Program-made: the position numbers and the translations under genes
Assembly (NCBI GenBank): GCA_023430365.1
Contig: JAEZAS010000030.1
Span: 1 to 53,957, forward strand
Direction: 5' to 3'
DNA length: 53,957 bases
Source of the DNA: Planctomycetota bacterium
GTDB lineage: Bacteria > Planctomycetota > Planctomycetia > Pirellulales > Pirellulaceae
In this document: positions 26,276 through 34,852 of the stretch, piece by piece
Layout of the letters: the number at the start of each line of letters is the position of its first letter
How positions within the stretch are numbered: position 1 is the first letter of the stretch
Notes under the pieces: generated by a model
The model's database searches: none
What the model was told of the DNA's origin: nothing
What the model saw: the letters and a program-made list of their open reading frames with translations, nothing else

Positions 26276-26749
26276 ATGTTGCGACCTTCCGAACGCACGA
26301 GTCTTCCGACGATTGCGCTGGCAGCTGTATTCGCCAGTGCGTCCCTGGCAGGCGCTCAAACGGATGAGCGAAAAGAGGCAGAACGCCAATCGGAGCCGAG
26401 CGTATGGATGACGAAGAAACTCGAATACTCCAAAGAAATTCTTGCGGGTCTCGCGGACGGCGACTACGACGCGATCCAGAAAAACGCTCAGGCCATGCAA
26501 AGCCTTTCCAAATTCGAAGCTTTCATCCGTGCGAGGTCTCCGGAGTACCGCTCGCAAATGCAGTTGTTCCAGGATGCGAATCGGGAGATCATCAAGCAGG
26601 CCAAGCGGAAAAACCTGGAAGGAGCCGCCTTAGGCTTCACCCAACTCACGATCAGCTGCGTAAATTGCCACAAGAATCTGAGAGAGACACCCGGCAAAGA
26701 TAGGGCACTCGATACGAGTAGCGCATTTCATCGCCGAGCACTCCCGTGA
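26276..26749 (+). CDS. Small periplasmic c-type cytochrome (C-terminal haem, cyt c'-like)
   Basis: 157 residues with an N-terminal signal sequence (LPTIALAAVFASASLAGAQ). The body is helical and the single haem motif CVNCH lies near residue 130, followed by only about 25 residues. A C-terminal CxxCH after a four-helix-like body is the class II/cytochrome c' layout. It likely binds electrons or NO in the periplasm. ATG at 26276, 38 bases after the dehydrogenase stop. A shorter relative is next at 26976. Confidence 0.75.
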   Translation: MLRPSERTSLPTIALAAVFASASLAGAQTDERKEAERQSEPSVWMTKKLEYSKEILAGLADGDYDAIQKNAQAMQSLSKFEAFIRARSPEYRSQMQLFQDANREIIKQAKRKNLEGAALGFTQLTISCVNCHKNLRETPGKDRALDTSSAFHRRALP

Positions 26750-26868
26750 GGAGCGTTCTAGTGTCAGGCGCTGCAACAAAGCGACACTGAGCGAGTCGGG
26801 GAGTTGGGAACAGGGGTAGGATACTTCACGGCAGTTCTTTCAAGACCCCCCAAAGAGAGCAGGATGGA

Positions 26869-26885
26869 CCTCGGAAATTCCGAGG
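26869..26885. promoter_or_regulatory. 17-bp perfect palindrome between two cytochrome genes
   Basis: CCTCGGAA-A-TTCCGAGG is a perfect 8+1+8 inverted repeat, 91 bases before the second cytochrome start. It could be a dimeric regulator's operator. No regulator is identified and chance occurrence is possible. Confidence 0.3.
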
Positions 26886-26975
26886 AGAATGCCTCGGCGG
26901 AGCTTCAAGATCGCAAGACTATTGGGCCTAACGAACCACTCGTATTACTCACCCGCATCGGATGGAGCATCGACA

Positions 26976-27374
26976 ATGAACAGCATGGCACCCAGGCGGT
27001 TTGTAGTGGCTTCGGTAGCTTGCCTCAGTTGCTTTGTAACTGGGATTCTTCGCGCTGAGGACCTCGCAGACTTCATGAGAGCCAAACTAACGCACTCGGA
27101 GAAAGTGCTCGATGGTTTGACCCGCGAAGACTATGAGCTGATTGCGAAGCACTCTCAGGCCATGAGTCTCTTGTGCCAGGACGAGGAATGGCAGGTGCTG
27201 AAGACGGCCGAGTATTCCGAGCGAAGCAGGGAATTTCGTCGAAGCGTGGACGAACTCTCGGCGGCGGCCAGGGCCAAGAACCTCGAAGCCGCAACACTGG
27301 CCTATGTGGACACAACGATGAAATGCGTAAGCTGCCACTCCTATCTTCGCCGGACAAACCAGCGAGGCAAATAG
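26976..27374 (+). CDS. Small periplasmic c-type cytochrome (second copy)
   Basis: 132 residues: signal sequence (RRFVVASVACLSCFVTGILRAEDL), helical middle, and single C-terminal haem motif CVSCH near residue 120. It shares with the previous protein the layout KLxxSEKVLDGLxxxDYxxIxxxxQAM against KLEYSKEILAGLADGDYDAI, so the two are tandem paralogues diverged over most of their length. The start at 26976 gives a proper signal peptide. Predicted periplasmic electron carrier or gas-binding protein. Confidence 0.75.
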   Translation: MNSMAPRRFVVASVACLSCFVTGILRAEDLADFMRAKLTHSEKVLDGLTREDYELIAKHSQAMSLLCQDEEWQVLKTAEYSERSREFRRSVDELSAAARAKNLEAATLAYVDTTMKCVSCHSYLRRTNQRGK

Positions 27375-27402
27375 TTTGCTGGCGGTGGTAAGGAGGGCAA
27401 TC

Positions 27403-28335
27403 ATGTTTCGTTCGATTCTCGTGCCGCTCGATGGGTCCTCGTTCGCGGAGCAGGCGCTTCCCTGGGCGGAACTGATTGCACAAGGTTGCGACAGTACGCT
27501 AAACCTGGTGACGGGCCATCGCCTTTATGCCTTTGAAGACTATTCCTGCGCCTGGGCGCCGTACGATGCCGCCCAGGATGCCCAATTCCGGCAGAAGGAG
27601 CAGCAGTACCTTGCGGCGGTGGCTACTCAAAAAATGACACTCGAGCGAGATCGAGTGCTAACGCGAGTCACCGATGGGTTAGCTGCGGACGCCATTCTCG
27701 CCGGGGTGCGCGGGACTCAGGCCGACTTGATCGTCATGACCACTCATGGGCAGGGGCCGCTGAGCCGAGCGTTCCTCGGCAGCGTCGCAGATGAGGTCAT
27801 TCGGCGAGCGCCGGTTCCCGTGCTTCTCATCCGACCCGACAGCACCACCCTGCCAAGCAAACCGTGTGTGTCATCGATCATGGTTCCCTTGGACGGTTCT
27901 TCGTTTGCAGAACAAATTATCCCAACCGTCATTGGACTAGCTGGTAAACTGAACGCCTCGTGTCATCTTTGTTCGGTAGTTCAGCCGGACACCAGCGTGG
28001 TCACGCGGCGCGAAGCGGGGTTAGAAGAAGGTCTCAACCGCACCGTGCCCGAATGTGGAGTCGATCAGGCCCAGGCGTACCTGACTGGGGTAGCGGAACG
28101 CTTTGGCCAGCACTCGGTCCAAGCGACTAGCAGAGTGGTGGAGGGGCACTATGTTGCGAATGCCATCGTTGCTGAAGCACAGAATGCGAAGTGCGAACTA
28201 ATCGCGCTCGCCACACATGGGCGAAGCGGAGTCAAGCGACTCGTTCTGGGGAGTGTCGCGGACAAGGTGATCCGCACCGCGAACACGCCCGTGCTTGTAC
28301 TGCCGGCAGGGGCGGAGGTAGTCCTCCTCGGATGA
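27403..28335 (+). CDS. Universal stress protein with two UspA domains (copy 2)
   Basis: 310 residues. First UspA domain MFRSILVPLDGSSFAEQAL to about 155 with TTHGQGPLSRAFLGSVADEV; second domain SSIMVPLDGSSFAEQII to the end with ATHGRSGVKRLVLGSVADKV. Both ATP-binding GxxG-(9)-GS tails are intact. The start at 27403 follows GGAGG. It is of a different Usp subgroup than the copy at 16122. It ends the plus-strand run of ADH, two cytochromes and Usp. Confidence 0.93.
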   Translation: MFRSILVPLDGSSFAEQALPWAELIAQGCDSTLNLVTGHRLYAFEDYSCAWAPYDAAQDAQFRQKEQQYLAAVATQKMTLERDRVLTRVTDGLAADAILAGVRGTQADLIVMTTHGQGPLSRAFLGSVADEVIRRAPVPVLLIRPDSTTLPSKPCVSSIMVPLDGSSFAEQIIPTVIGLAGKLNASCHLCSVVQPDTSVVTRREAGLEEGLNRTVPECGVDQAQAYLTGVAERFGQHSVQATSRVVEGHYVANAIVAEAQNAKCELIALATHGRSGVKRLVLGSVADKVIRTANTPVLVLPAGAEVVLLG

Positions 28336-28977
28336 GTCAGTCGATGAGGCTGTACTTCTAGCCCTACTCTTCTTCCCTCGCGTTTGTAAGCGAACCACTT
28401 GCCGGCTTCTTCCTCGTCCAACTGCTTCCCGGCCTGCGGTGAGCCTCTCTACTGATGAAGGCCGCTTTGACCGTTTCCCTCGTCAGGCTACGCAAACTTT
28501 GTTGCGGATCTTCAAACTCGGCTGAAGGGGCGCGCAGCATTGGCCTGATCGAGCAGGAAATGCAAAATGCCGGCGACTTCCGCCGCCGAAACAGCGAAAG
28601 CAAAACCAGCGACGCTCCTCCACAATGAGAACCTGGTTCTCCGGGTCCCTTAGAGTGGCTAAAGCATTGGCACATTGCCGGCTACGCATTTCACCTGCAG
28701 CGAATCCAGTTCGCTTTGAACTGACCGCCTAAAGAGGTCGAGCACGTAAACCAAAAACAAGGAACACGGCGGGACAATCTCAGGCGCCATAACACGAGAA
28801 GCTGGCAAGCGGTAACTCCCATTTCAAATCGCAAATCGGTTTGGCCTGAAGTGGCACAGGCTGACAACATCACAGACCATTGGTAGGGCTTGTGAACCTC
28901 AGTGGAAGAAGTGGACAAACGCGCTCCGTTGCCGCAAACTAGGGATGCTTTAAACCACCTGGCCAAGGAATCTGGCA
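28336..28977. other. Long gene-free stretch before the PSD1 gene
   Basis: Holds the decayed minus-strand gene listed separately; from about 28700 to 28960 I see nothing with coding character. Confidence 0.4.
28340..28690 (-). pseudogene. Decayed gene of unknown family, minus strand
   Basis: Coding-like pieces follow one another in shifting frames on the minus strand: RQCANALATLRDPENQVLIVEERRW, then AFAVSAAEVAGILHFLLDQANAAR, then SLRSLTRETVKAAFIS, then GKQLDEEEAGKWFAYKREGR. Each breaks at a frameshift. Together they suggest a protein of about 110 residues ruined by at least three indels. I do not recognise the family. Confidence 0.3.
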
Positions 28978-31900
28978 GTGATGAACTGGCAGCCGCTGAT
29001 CGACCGTTGGGTGAGCTTTGCGGTCGTCTTGAGCATTGGCGTTATTTCGGCCGTTCCAGTGGGATCGGCGCTCGGCAGTGAGCCAGCCGAAAGAGTACCG
29101 ATGGAGGCTGCGCTCGAGTTGTTCGAGCGGGAAGTCCGGCCCGTGCTGGCCGATGTGTGCGGCAAGTGCCATGGCCCGCGGCAGCAGGATGGAAGTCTGC
29201 GACTCGATTCGCGGAAAGCGTTAGTCCTCGGAGGGAATCGCGGCCCAGCCATCGTCCCCGGTCAGCCGACAGAGAGCTTGCTCGTTGAGGCTCTTCGGCA
29301 GACGACCGACCTGAAAATGCCTCCCAAAGGGAAGCTCCCGGCGGATCAGATTGCGGCGATCAGCCGGTGGATTGAACTCGGCGCACCTTGGCCGGCAACC
29401 GATCCTCCGCTTGGTCCTGCGGTCAATCCCGCAAAAACCCACTGGGCGTTTCACCCGGTGCGCGATTCGCCCGTGCCGCAGGTAGATGAAACAAATGCTA
29501 CCGCGAATCCGATCGATCGCTTCATTGACGCACGGTTAAAAGAGTCCGGGCTGGTGGCATTTGAGCGAGCCGATCGCCGATCGATGATTCGCCGCGCCAC
29601 CTTCGATCTGACAGGTCTGCCCCCTTCGCCCGAAGAGGTTGAAGCGTTTGTGAGGGATGACGATCCGCTGGCCTATGCCAACCTGATCGATCGGCTGCTC
29701 GCCTCGCAGCACTACGGGGAGCAATGGGGACGGCACTGGCTCGACGTGGCCCGCTATTCAGACACCAAAGGATACGTCTACGCGCGCGAGCAGCGGTTTT
29801 GGGTTCACGCTTGGGCCTATCGCGATTGGGTGGTCAAGGCGTTGAACGACGACTTGCCCTACAACCGCTTTTTGCTCCTGCAGCTGGCAGCCGACCAGGT
29901 GACGCCCGACGACAAAGCAAGTCAGGCGGCGATGGGCTTCCTGACCGTCGGCAGGCGTTTTCTGGGCGTCACGCATGACATCATCGACGACCGTATCGAC
30001 GTAGTCACCCGCGGCACGATGGGGCTGACGGTCGCTTGCGCCAGGTGCCACAATCATAAGTACGACCCGATCCCGACTCGAGACTATTACTCCCTGTACG
30101 GCGTCTTTCAGAACTGTGCCGAACGGCTCGTGCCCGCGGCTGAGCCCGCTGCCGATGACGCGGCGCGGCAGGCGTTTGCAATTGAATTGGAGAAGCGGGA
30201 GAAGAAGCTGACCGACTTGCTCGCCCAAAGGCGACGGGAAGCGGCTGAGCGAGTGCGAGGGCGTGTGGCCGACTATCTGTCGGCGCAACTCGAATTGCAG
30301 AATTACCCGCCAGAAGGCTTCGACCAAGTGCTCGCGAAGGGCGACATCATTCCTGCATTCGTCTGGCGCTGGCAGCATTATCTGGCCGAGGCGCAGCGAG
30401 CCAACGACCCAGTGTTTCGGCCGTGGCATGCATTCGCGGAGCTCAGTGAAAATGAATTCTCCCTGCGAGCTCCAGAAATTACGGCCGCACTTGCTGGGCA
30501 AGAGGGCGCTCCGATCAACCCGCTTGTGCTCACGCAATTTCAAGAGCCTCCGGAATCGATGCGCGACGTGGCCAACCGCTACGGAAAGTTGTTTTCCCAG
30601 GTCGATCGCGACTGGCAGGCAGCTTTGCGGCAAGCCAAGGAGGCGAATGGTGCGGCTCCGACATCGCTGCCGGATGTGGCTGCTGAGCAGCTCCGCGGTG
30701 TGTTGTTCGGCCCGGGGGCCCCGTGCGAGGTTCCCGACGAGGGAATCGTCCACATCGAGTCGTTCCTTGATCTGGCCTCCTGCGAAGAGCTGTGGCGGGT
30801 GCAAAGCGAGCGTGACAACTGGCTGATCCAATCGCCGCAAGCGCCGCCCTATGCCCTGGTCTTGAACGATCGCTCCCCCCTTCGTACGGCGCATGTCTTT
30901 AAGCGGGGACGTCCAACGAATCGCGGAGAGGAAGTCCCAAGACAGTTTCTGGAACTGCTTTCTGGAGCAGACCGCCAGCCATTCGCGACGGGCAGTGGTC
31001 GTCGGGAATTGGCCGAAGCGATCGTCGATCCGCGCAATCCGCTTACCGCGCGAGTAATGGTCAATCGAGTCTGGCTCCATCACTTTGGCGCCGGTCTGGT
31101 GCGCACACCAAGCGACTTTGGAACACGGGCCGAAGCGCCCAGCCATCCAGAACTGCTTGACTGGCTGACGAGCCGATTTATCGAAGATGGTTGGAGTCTT
31201 AAAAAACTGCATCGCCATATCATGTTATCAGAAGCGTATCAACGCAGTTCGCATGGCGCGAAGGAAGAGTCTCCGTTGGCTAAAGCAATGGAAGTCGACC
31301 CTGAGAATCGTCTCCTCTGGCGGGCAAATCCGCGGCGGCTCTCGTTCGAAGAGTTGCGGGACTCGCTGTTCGCCGCCTCGGGTGAGCTCGATCGGAGCGT
31401 GGGAGGGAAGCCTGCGGACCTATTTATCGGCTCGTTCAAACGCCGCACGCTTTATGGCAGGATCGATCGCCAGTTCTTGCCGACCACGCTGCGGGTGTTC
31501 GACTTTGCCAACCCCGACCTGCACATCCCTCAGCGCGCGGAAACGACGGTGTCGCAACAGGCGTTGTTCTTTTTGAACGATCCGCTGGTCCTCGGCCGGG
31601 CGAGAGCGATCGTCGCCCGCTTGCCGCAGGAAGAAACACCGGAGGAGCGGATTCTACGGCTCTACCATTGGATCTATCAACGCGAGGCCAGCCCCGAACA
31701 GCTTTCAGCGGCTCTGGCGTTTGTGGCCGCGAAAGTGGAGCCGACGCCTCCCCCGCCGCAAACAGCAGCCGATTGGCAATATGGGTATGGCGGGTTCGAT
31801 GAAGCAGTGCAGCGGACAACTAATTTTCAAAGGCTGCCGCATTTCACCGGCGCCGCCTGGCAAGGCGGCCCGAACTGGCCGGACGCCACGCTTGGCTGGG

Positions 31901-32352
31901 TGCAGTTGACCGCCAAGGGTGGGCATGCTGGCAACGACTTGCAACACGCGGCGATTCGCCGGTGGACCGCTCCGCGAGATCTGCAGGTCAACATTCGCAG
32001 CACGCTTGTCCACGATACGGCAGGAGGAGACGGCGTCCGCGGCCATATCGTCAGCAGCCAGGCGGGAGTGCTCGGCACAGCCACGGTTCATAACAGCCGG
32101 GCCGAACTTCATGCCGATTCACTGACGGTCAAAGCGGGCGAAACGATCGATTTTGCGCTCGATATCGGCGGCACATTGAATAATGACCAGTTCGAGTGGG
32201 AGATTGTGATCACGCCGGTCGGCGAGGCGAATCCTATGAGCGCCTGGAACTCGTCTGCGGATTTTCAGGCGGTTGAAGCGCCGAAGCTCACGCCCTGGGA
32301 GCAACTCGCCCAAGTGCTGCTCTCTTCCAACGAATTTCTGTTTGTCGATTAA
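28978..32352 (+). CDS. PSD1 planctomycete cytochrome C / DUF1549 / DUF1553 protein
   Basis: 1124 residues, exported (signal sequence within the first 35). The PSCyt1 domain has haem motif C61-x-x-C64-H65 in CGKCHG and a candidate methionine ligand in KMPPKG (M114). DUF1549 (about 165-375) contains a second CxxCH in CARCHNHKYDPI. DUF1553 spans about 680-940. The last 200 residues form a beta-rich extra region. Such proteins are found in large numbers in planctomycetes, paired with DUF1501 proteins, and are thought to take part in periplasmic polysaccharide or sulfated-glycan breakdown; the reaction is not known. GTG 28978 or ATG 28981 may be the start. Confidence 0.93.
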   Translation: MMNWQPLIDRWVSFAVVLSIGVISAVPVGSALGSEPAERVPMEAALELFEREVRPVLADVCGKCHGPRQQDGSLRLDSRKALVLGGNRGPAIVPGQPTESLLVEALRQTTDLKMPPKGKLPADQIAAISRWIELGAPWPATDPPLGPAVNPAKTHWAFHPVRDSPVPQVDETNATANPIDRFIDARLKESGLVAFERADRRSMIRRATFDLTGLPPSPEEVEAFVRDDDPLAYANLIDRLLASQHYGEQWGRHWLDVARYSDTKGYVYAREQRFWVHAWAYRDWVVKALNDDLPYNRFLLLQLAADQVTPDDKASQAAMGFLTVGRRFLGVTHDIIDDRIDVVTRGTMGLTVACARCHNHKYDPIPTRDYYSLYGVFQNCAERLVPAAEPAADDAARQAFAIELEKREKKLTDLLAQRRREAAERVRGRVADYLSAQLELQNYPPEGFDQVLAKGDIIPAFVWRWQHYLAEAQRANDPVFRPWHAFAELSENEFSLRAPEITAALAGQEGAPINPLVLTQFQEPPESMRDVANRYGKLFSQVDRDWQAALRQAKEANGAAPTSLPDVAAEQLRGVLFGPGAPCEVPDEGIVHIESFLDLASCEELWRVQSERDNWLIQSPQAPPYALVLNDRSPLRTAHVFKRGRPTNRGEEVPRQFLELLSGADRQPFATGSGRRELAEAIVDPRNPLTARVMVNRVWLHHFGAGLVRTPSDFGTRAEAPSHPELLDWLTSRFIEDGWSLKKLHRHIMLSEAYQRSSHGAKEESPLAKAMEVDPENRLLWRANPRRLSFEELRDSLFAASGELDRSVGGKPADLFIGSFKRRTLYGRIDRQFLPTTLRVFDFANPDLHIPQRAETTVSQQALFFLNDPLVLGRARAIVARLPQEETPEERILRLYHWIYQREASPEQLSAALAFVAAKVEPTPPPPQTAADWQYGYGGFDEAVQRTTNFQRLPHFTGAAWQGGPNWPDATLGWVQLTAKGGHAGNDLQHAAIRRWTAPRDLQVNIRSTLVHDTAGGDGVRGHIVSSQAGVLGTATVHNSRAELHADSLTVKAGETIDFALDIGGTLNNDQFEWEIVITPVGEANPMSAWNSSADFQAVEAPKLTPWEQLAQVLLSSNEFLFVD

Positions 32353-32367
32353 TTTGAGAAGCGCACT

Positions 32368-33780
32368 ATGAACTTTCAGTTCCCCCTCAGCCGCCGGGAA
32401 ATGCTGCTTCGCTCCGGAATGGGTTTTGGCGCCCTGGGTCTCTCCACCGTGCTCGGCGCCAACGGCGACGTCGCACAAGCGAGTTTCCCGCAAGGTTCAC
32501 TTGCGCCGCGCGCTCCACACTTTCAGGGGAAGGCCAAGCGGGTTGTCCACTTCTTCTTGAACGGCGGACCGTCGCACGTCGATACGTTCGATCCTAAACC
32601 CGCCCTAGCTAAGTACGCGGGCAAACCATTGCCCGAAACGCTGCGGACCGAACGAAAAACGGGCGCCGCTTTGCCTTCGCCGTTCAAGTTCAAAAAATAC
32701 GGCCAAAGCGGCATCGAGGTGAGCGAAATCTTCTCGCAGACCGCGGCCCACATCGATGAGATCGCCGTGATCCGCTCGATGTACGCTCAGGTGCCCAACC
32801 ACGAGCCGTCGCTGATGTTGATGAACTGCGGCGATTCTGTGCAGGCCCGCCCCAGCGTTGGCGCCTGGGTGCTGTACGGCCTTGGGACCGAGAATCAGAA
32901 CCTGCCTGGCTTCATCGCGATGTGCCCCGGCGGCTACCCCATTAAGGATGCGGAGAACTGGCAGTCCGCCTTTTTGCCGGGGGCGTACCAAGGCACGTTC
33001 ATCGACACCAAGCACCAGGAACTCGCTAGGCTCATCGAGAACATCGCCCATCCTCATGCAACGACAGCCATGCAGCGGCGGCAACTCGATCTGCTTGCGG
33101 CTCTCAATGCCAAGCATCGAGCAAACCGGCTCGATTCCCGCTTGGACGCCCGCATTCAGTCGTTCGAACTTGCCTTTCGCATGCAGACCGAAGCGGCGGA
33201 CGCGTTTGATATCTCGCGAGAGTCGAAGGAGACCCAGGACCTGTACGGCCCCGGGGTGCACGGTCGACAAACGCTGATCGCCCGGCGACTGCTCGAGCGA
33301 GGCGTGCGTTACGTGCAACTCTGGCACGGCGCAAGCCAGCCGTGGGACAATCACGACAACATCGAAGGCAACCATCGTCGGCTCGCCGGCGAGATCGATC
33401 GTCCGATCGCGGCCCTGCTGACCGACCTGAAACGCCTCGGCATGCTTGACGACACGCTCGTCATTTGGGGAGGCGAATTCGGACGCACCCCGTCCGTCGA
33501 ACTCGGCGGCGACGGAAAATCAAAACTCGGCCGGGACCACAACCACTACGGCTTCAGCGTCTGGCTCGCCGGCGGCGGCATCAAAGGGGGGACGGTTTAC
33601 GGCGCCACCGACGAATTCGGTTTCAAGGCTGTCGACAACCCGACCAGCGTGCATGACCTGCACGCCACCATCCTGCACCTGCTCGGCTTCGACCACGAAA
33701 AGCTGACCTTCCGCTACGCCGGCCGAGACTTCCGCCTGACTGACGTCTCCGGCCAAGCGATCCGCGAAATCATTGCCTAA
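32368..33780 (+). CDS. DUF1501 (sulfatase-like fold) protein, Tat-exported
   Basis: 470 residues. The N-terminus SRREMLLRSGMGFGALGL is a twin-arginine signal. The body matches DUF1501: FFLNGGPSHVDTFDPKP, GVRYVQLWHGASQPWDNHDN, and GGEFGRTPSVE near the C-terminus, folding like alkaline phosphatase/sulfatase enzymes. It starts 15 bases after the PSD1 gene and is surely cotranscribed; the two products are believed to act together in the periplasm. Substrate unknown. Confidence 0.93.
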   Translation: MNFQFPLSRREMLLRSGMGFGALGLSTVLGANGDVAQASFPQGSLAPRAPHFQGKAKRVVHFFLNGGPSHVDTFDPKPALAKYAGKPLPETLRTERKTGAALPSPFKFKKYGQSGIEVSEIFSQTAAHIDEIAVIRSMYAQVPNHEPSLMLMNCGDSVQARPSVGAWVLYGLGTENQNLPGFIAMCPGGYPIKDAENWQSAFLPGAYQGTFIDTKHQELARLIENIAHPHATTAMQRRQLDLLAALNAKHRANRLDSRLDARIQSFELAFRMQTEAADAFDISRESKETQDLYGPGVHGRQTLIARRLLERGVRYVQLWHGASQPWDNHDNIEGNHRRLAGEIDRPIAALLTDLKRLGMLDDTLVIWGGEFGRTPSVELGGDGKSKLGRDHNHYGFSVWLAGGGIKGGTVYGATDEFGFKAVDNPTSVHDLHATILHLLGFDHEKLTFRYAGRDFRLTDVSGQAIREIIA

Positions 33781-33882
33781 GGCACCTTCGGGCGCGCGTC
33801 TTAGGTTCTCGGCGGACGAATCGTTCCACGGCCTCGATACTAAGCACCAACTCCCGCAGGACTAGCGACCTTTTGGAGGACG

Positions 33883-34305
33883 TCAGTACTTCGGAAAAAC
33901 GGCAGTGGATGGAAATCGGTCTTCTGGGTTGTTGCTGTCGTTTACGTATTCATCGCGTGGCAGTCGGAGTTCGGGCCAACTGTCGGGGCGTACGCGGACC
34001 ACCCTGCCGGGTCGGATGCCCTCGATAATGAGGTCCGTCTCGAAGCGGATTTGAATTCCGCTACTCCCAAGCGGGATTTCTTCCGCCGATTTGGTGACAA
34101 CGAGGATTGGCCCTCGGGAGGCCATGTGAGCTGGGCCATAGGCGCCGCCGGCGTGCTTGAGCGTACTCTCGGCGGCGTTCATCACGCAGTGAGTCTCAGT
34201 TTTAAAGTCGGCATACAACGATTCGTCCATGCCGCCAAACAAGGTCGCGGTGATCGTGGCGCGGCCAAACTTGCCGTATCCCACGTCATCCACGAAGGCT
34301 GGCAT
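33883..34305 (-). CDS. Protein of unknown function, probably 5'-truncated
   Basis: 140 residues from the only ATG, ending FPSTAVFPKY. The frame stays open and protein-like upstream to 34446, reading for example HVSDIWLDETAFERAAQNQ, with no start codon before a TGA. The true N-terminus was therefore probably lost at a breakpoint where the amidohydrolase fragment begins on the other strand. No signal peptide, no recognised domain; the segment GRVVRVRPDSWPELRLPRDEY looks beta-rich. Confidence 0.4.
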   Translation of the reverse strand: MPAFVDDVGYGKFGRATITATLFGGMDESLYADFKTETHCVMNAAESTLKHAGGAYGPAHMASRGPILVVTKSAEEIPLGSSGIQIRFETDLIIEGIRPGRVVRVRPDSWPELRLPRDEYVNDSNNPEDRFPSTAVFPKY

Positions 34306-34384
34306 CCAGCGACTTCGGATCAGCGCTTTATGTCTCTCTGACTGATTCTGAGCAGCGCGCTCGAAAGCCGTTTCATCCAGCCAG

Positions 34385-34789
34385 ATGTCCGATACGTGGT
34401 ACCGCAGTCCGGCACTAAGAGGGGCTCGCGAAGCCGTGCGGATGAATCAACGCAATCTTGCTATCCTTTATCAGGCGGGCGTGAAAATCGGCTTTGGCAC
34501 CTATTCGGGCGCGTTTCCGCTGCGGATACCTGGTTTTGCCGAGCATCGAGAGCTGGAACTGATGGCCGAAGCCGGGTTGCCACCCGATGCGGTGCTCTCG
34601 ATCGCCACCGGCAAGTCGGCCGAGTTGCTGGGCCTGAAGGATCGCGGCGTCCTACAAGTCGGCAAGTTGGCCGACTTTCTAATCCTTGAAGGTGATCCGA
34701 TCGACGACATTCGGAACGCGCATCGCATCCATGCGGTATGGCATCGCGGCGAACGAGTGAGCGGGCCTGTGACTGACTTTACCCCGTAG
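34385..34789 (+). pseudogene. C-terminal fragment of an amidohydrolase (imidazolonepropionase-like)
   Basis: 134 codons matching only the last third of metal-dependent amidohydrolases: NQRNLAILYQAGVKIGFGT, ELELMAEAGLPPDAVLSIAT and the closing KLADFLILEGDPIDDI. A full enzyme has about 430 residues; the N-terminal metal-binding HxH region is absent. In GFGTYSGA the catalytic aspartate of the usual GTDSG is tyrosine. Both facts make it non-functional. Confidence 0.75.
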
Positions 34790-34852
34790 CGTGGACACCG
34801 TAAGTTCTGATTCGCGTTTCTTTCGTCGCGATCTTCGATGGGAGCACTCCCG

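Noticed and set aside
29758..31218. Long open frame (about 486 codons) antisense to the PSD1 gene
   Set aside because: It lies entirely within a convincingly annotated gene, has no recognisable domain and reflects third-position GC bias.
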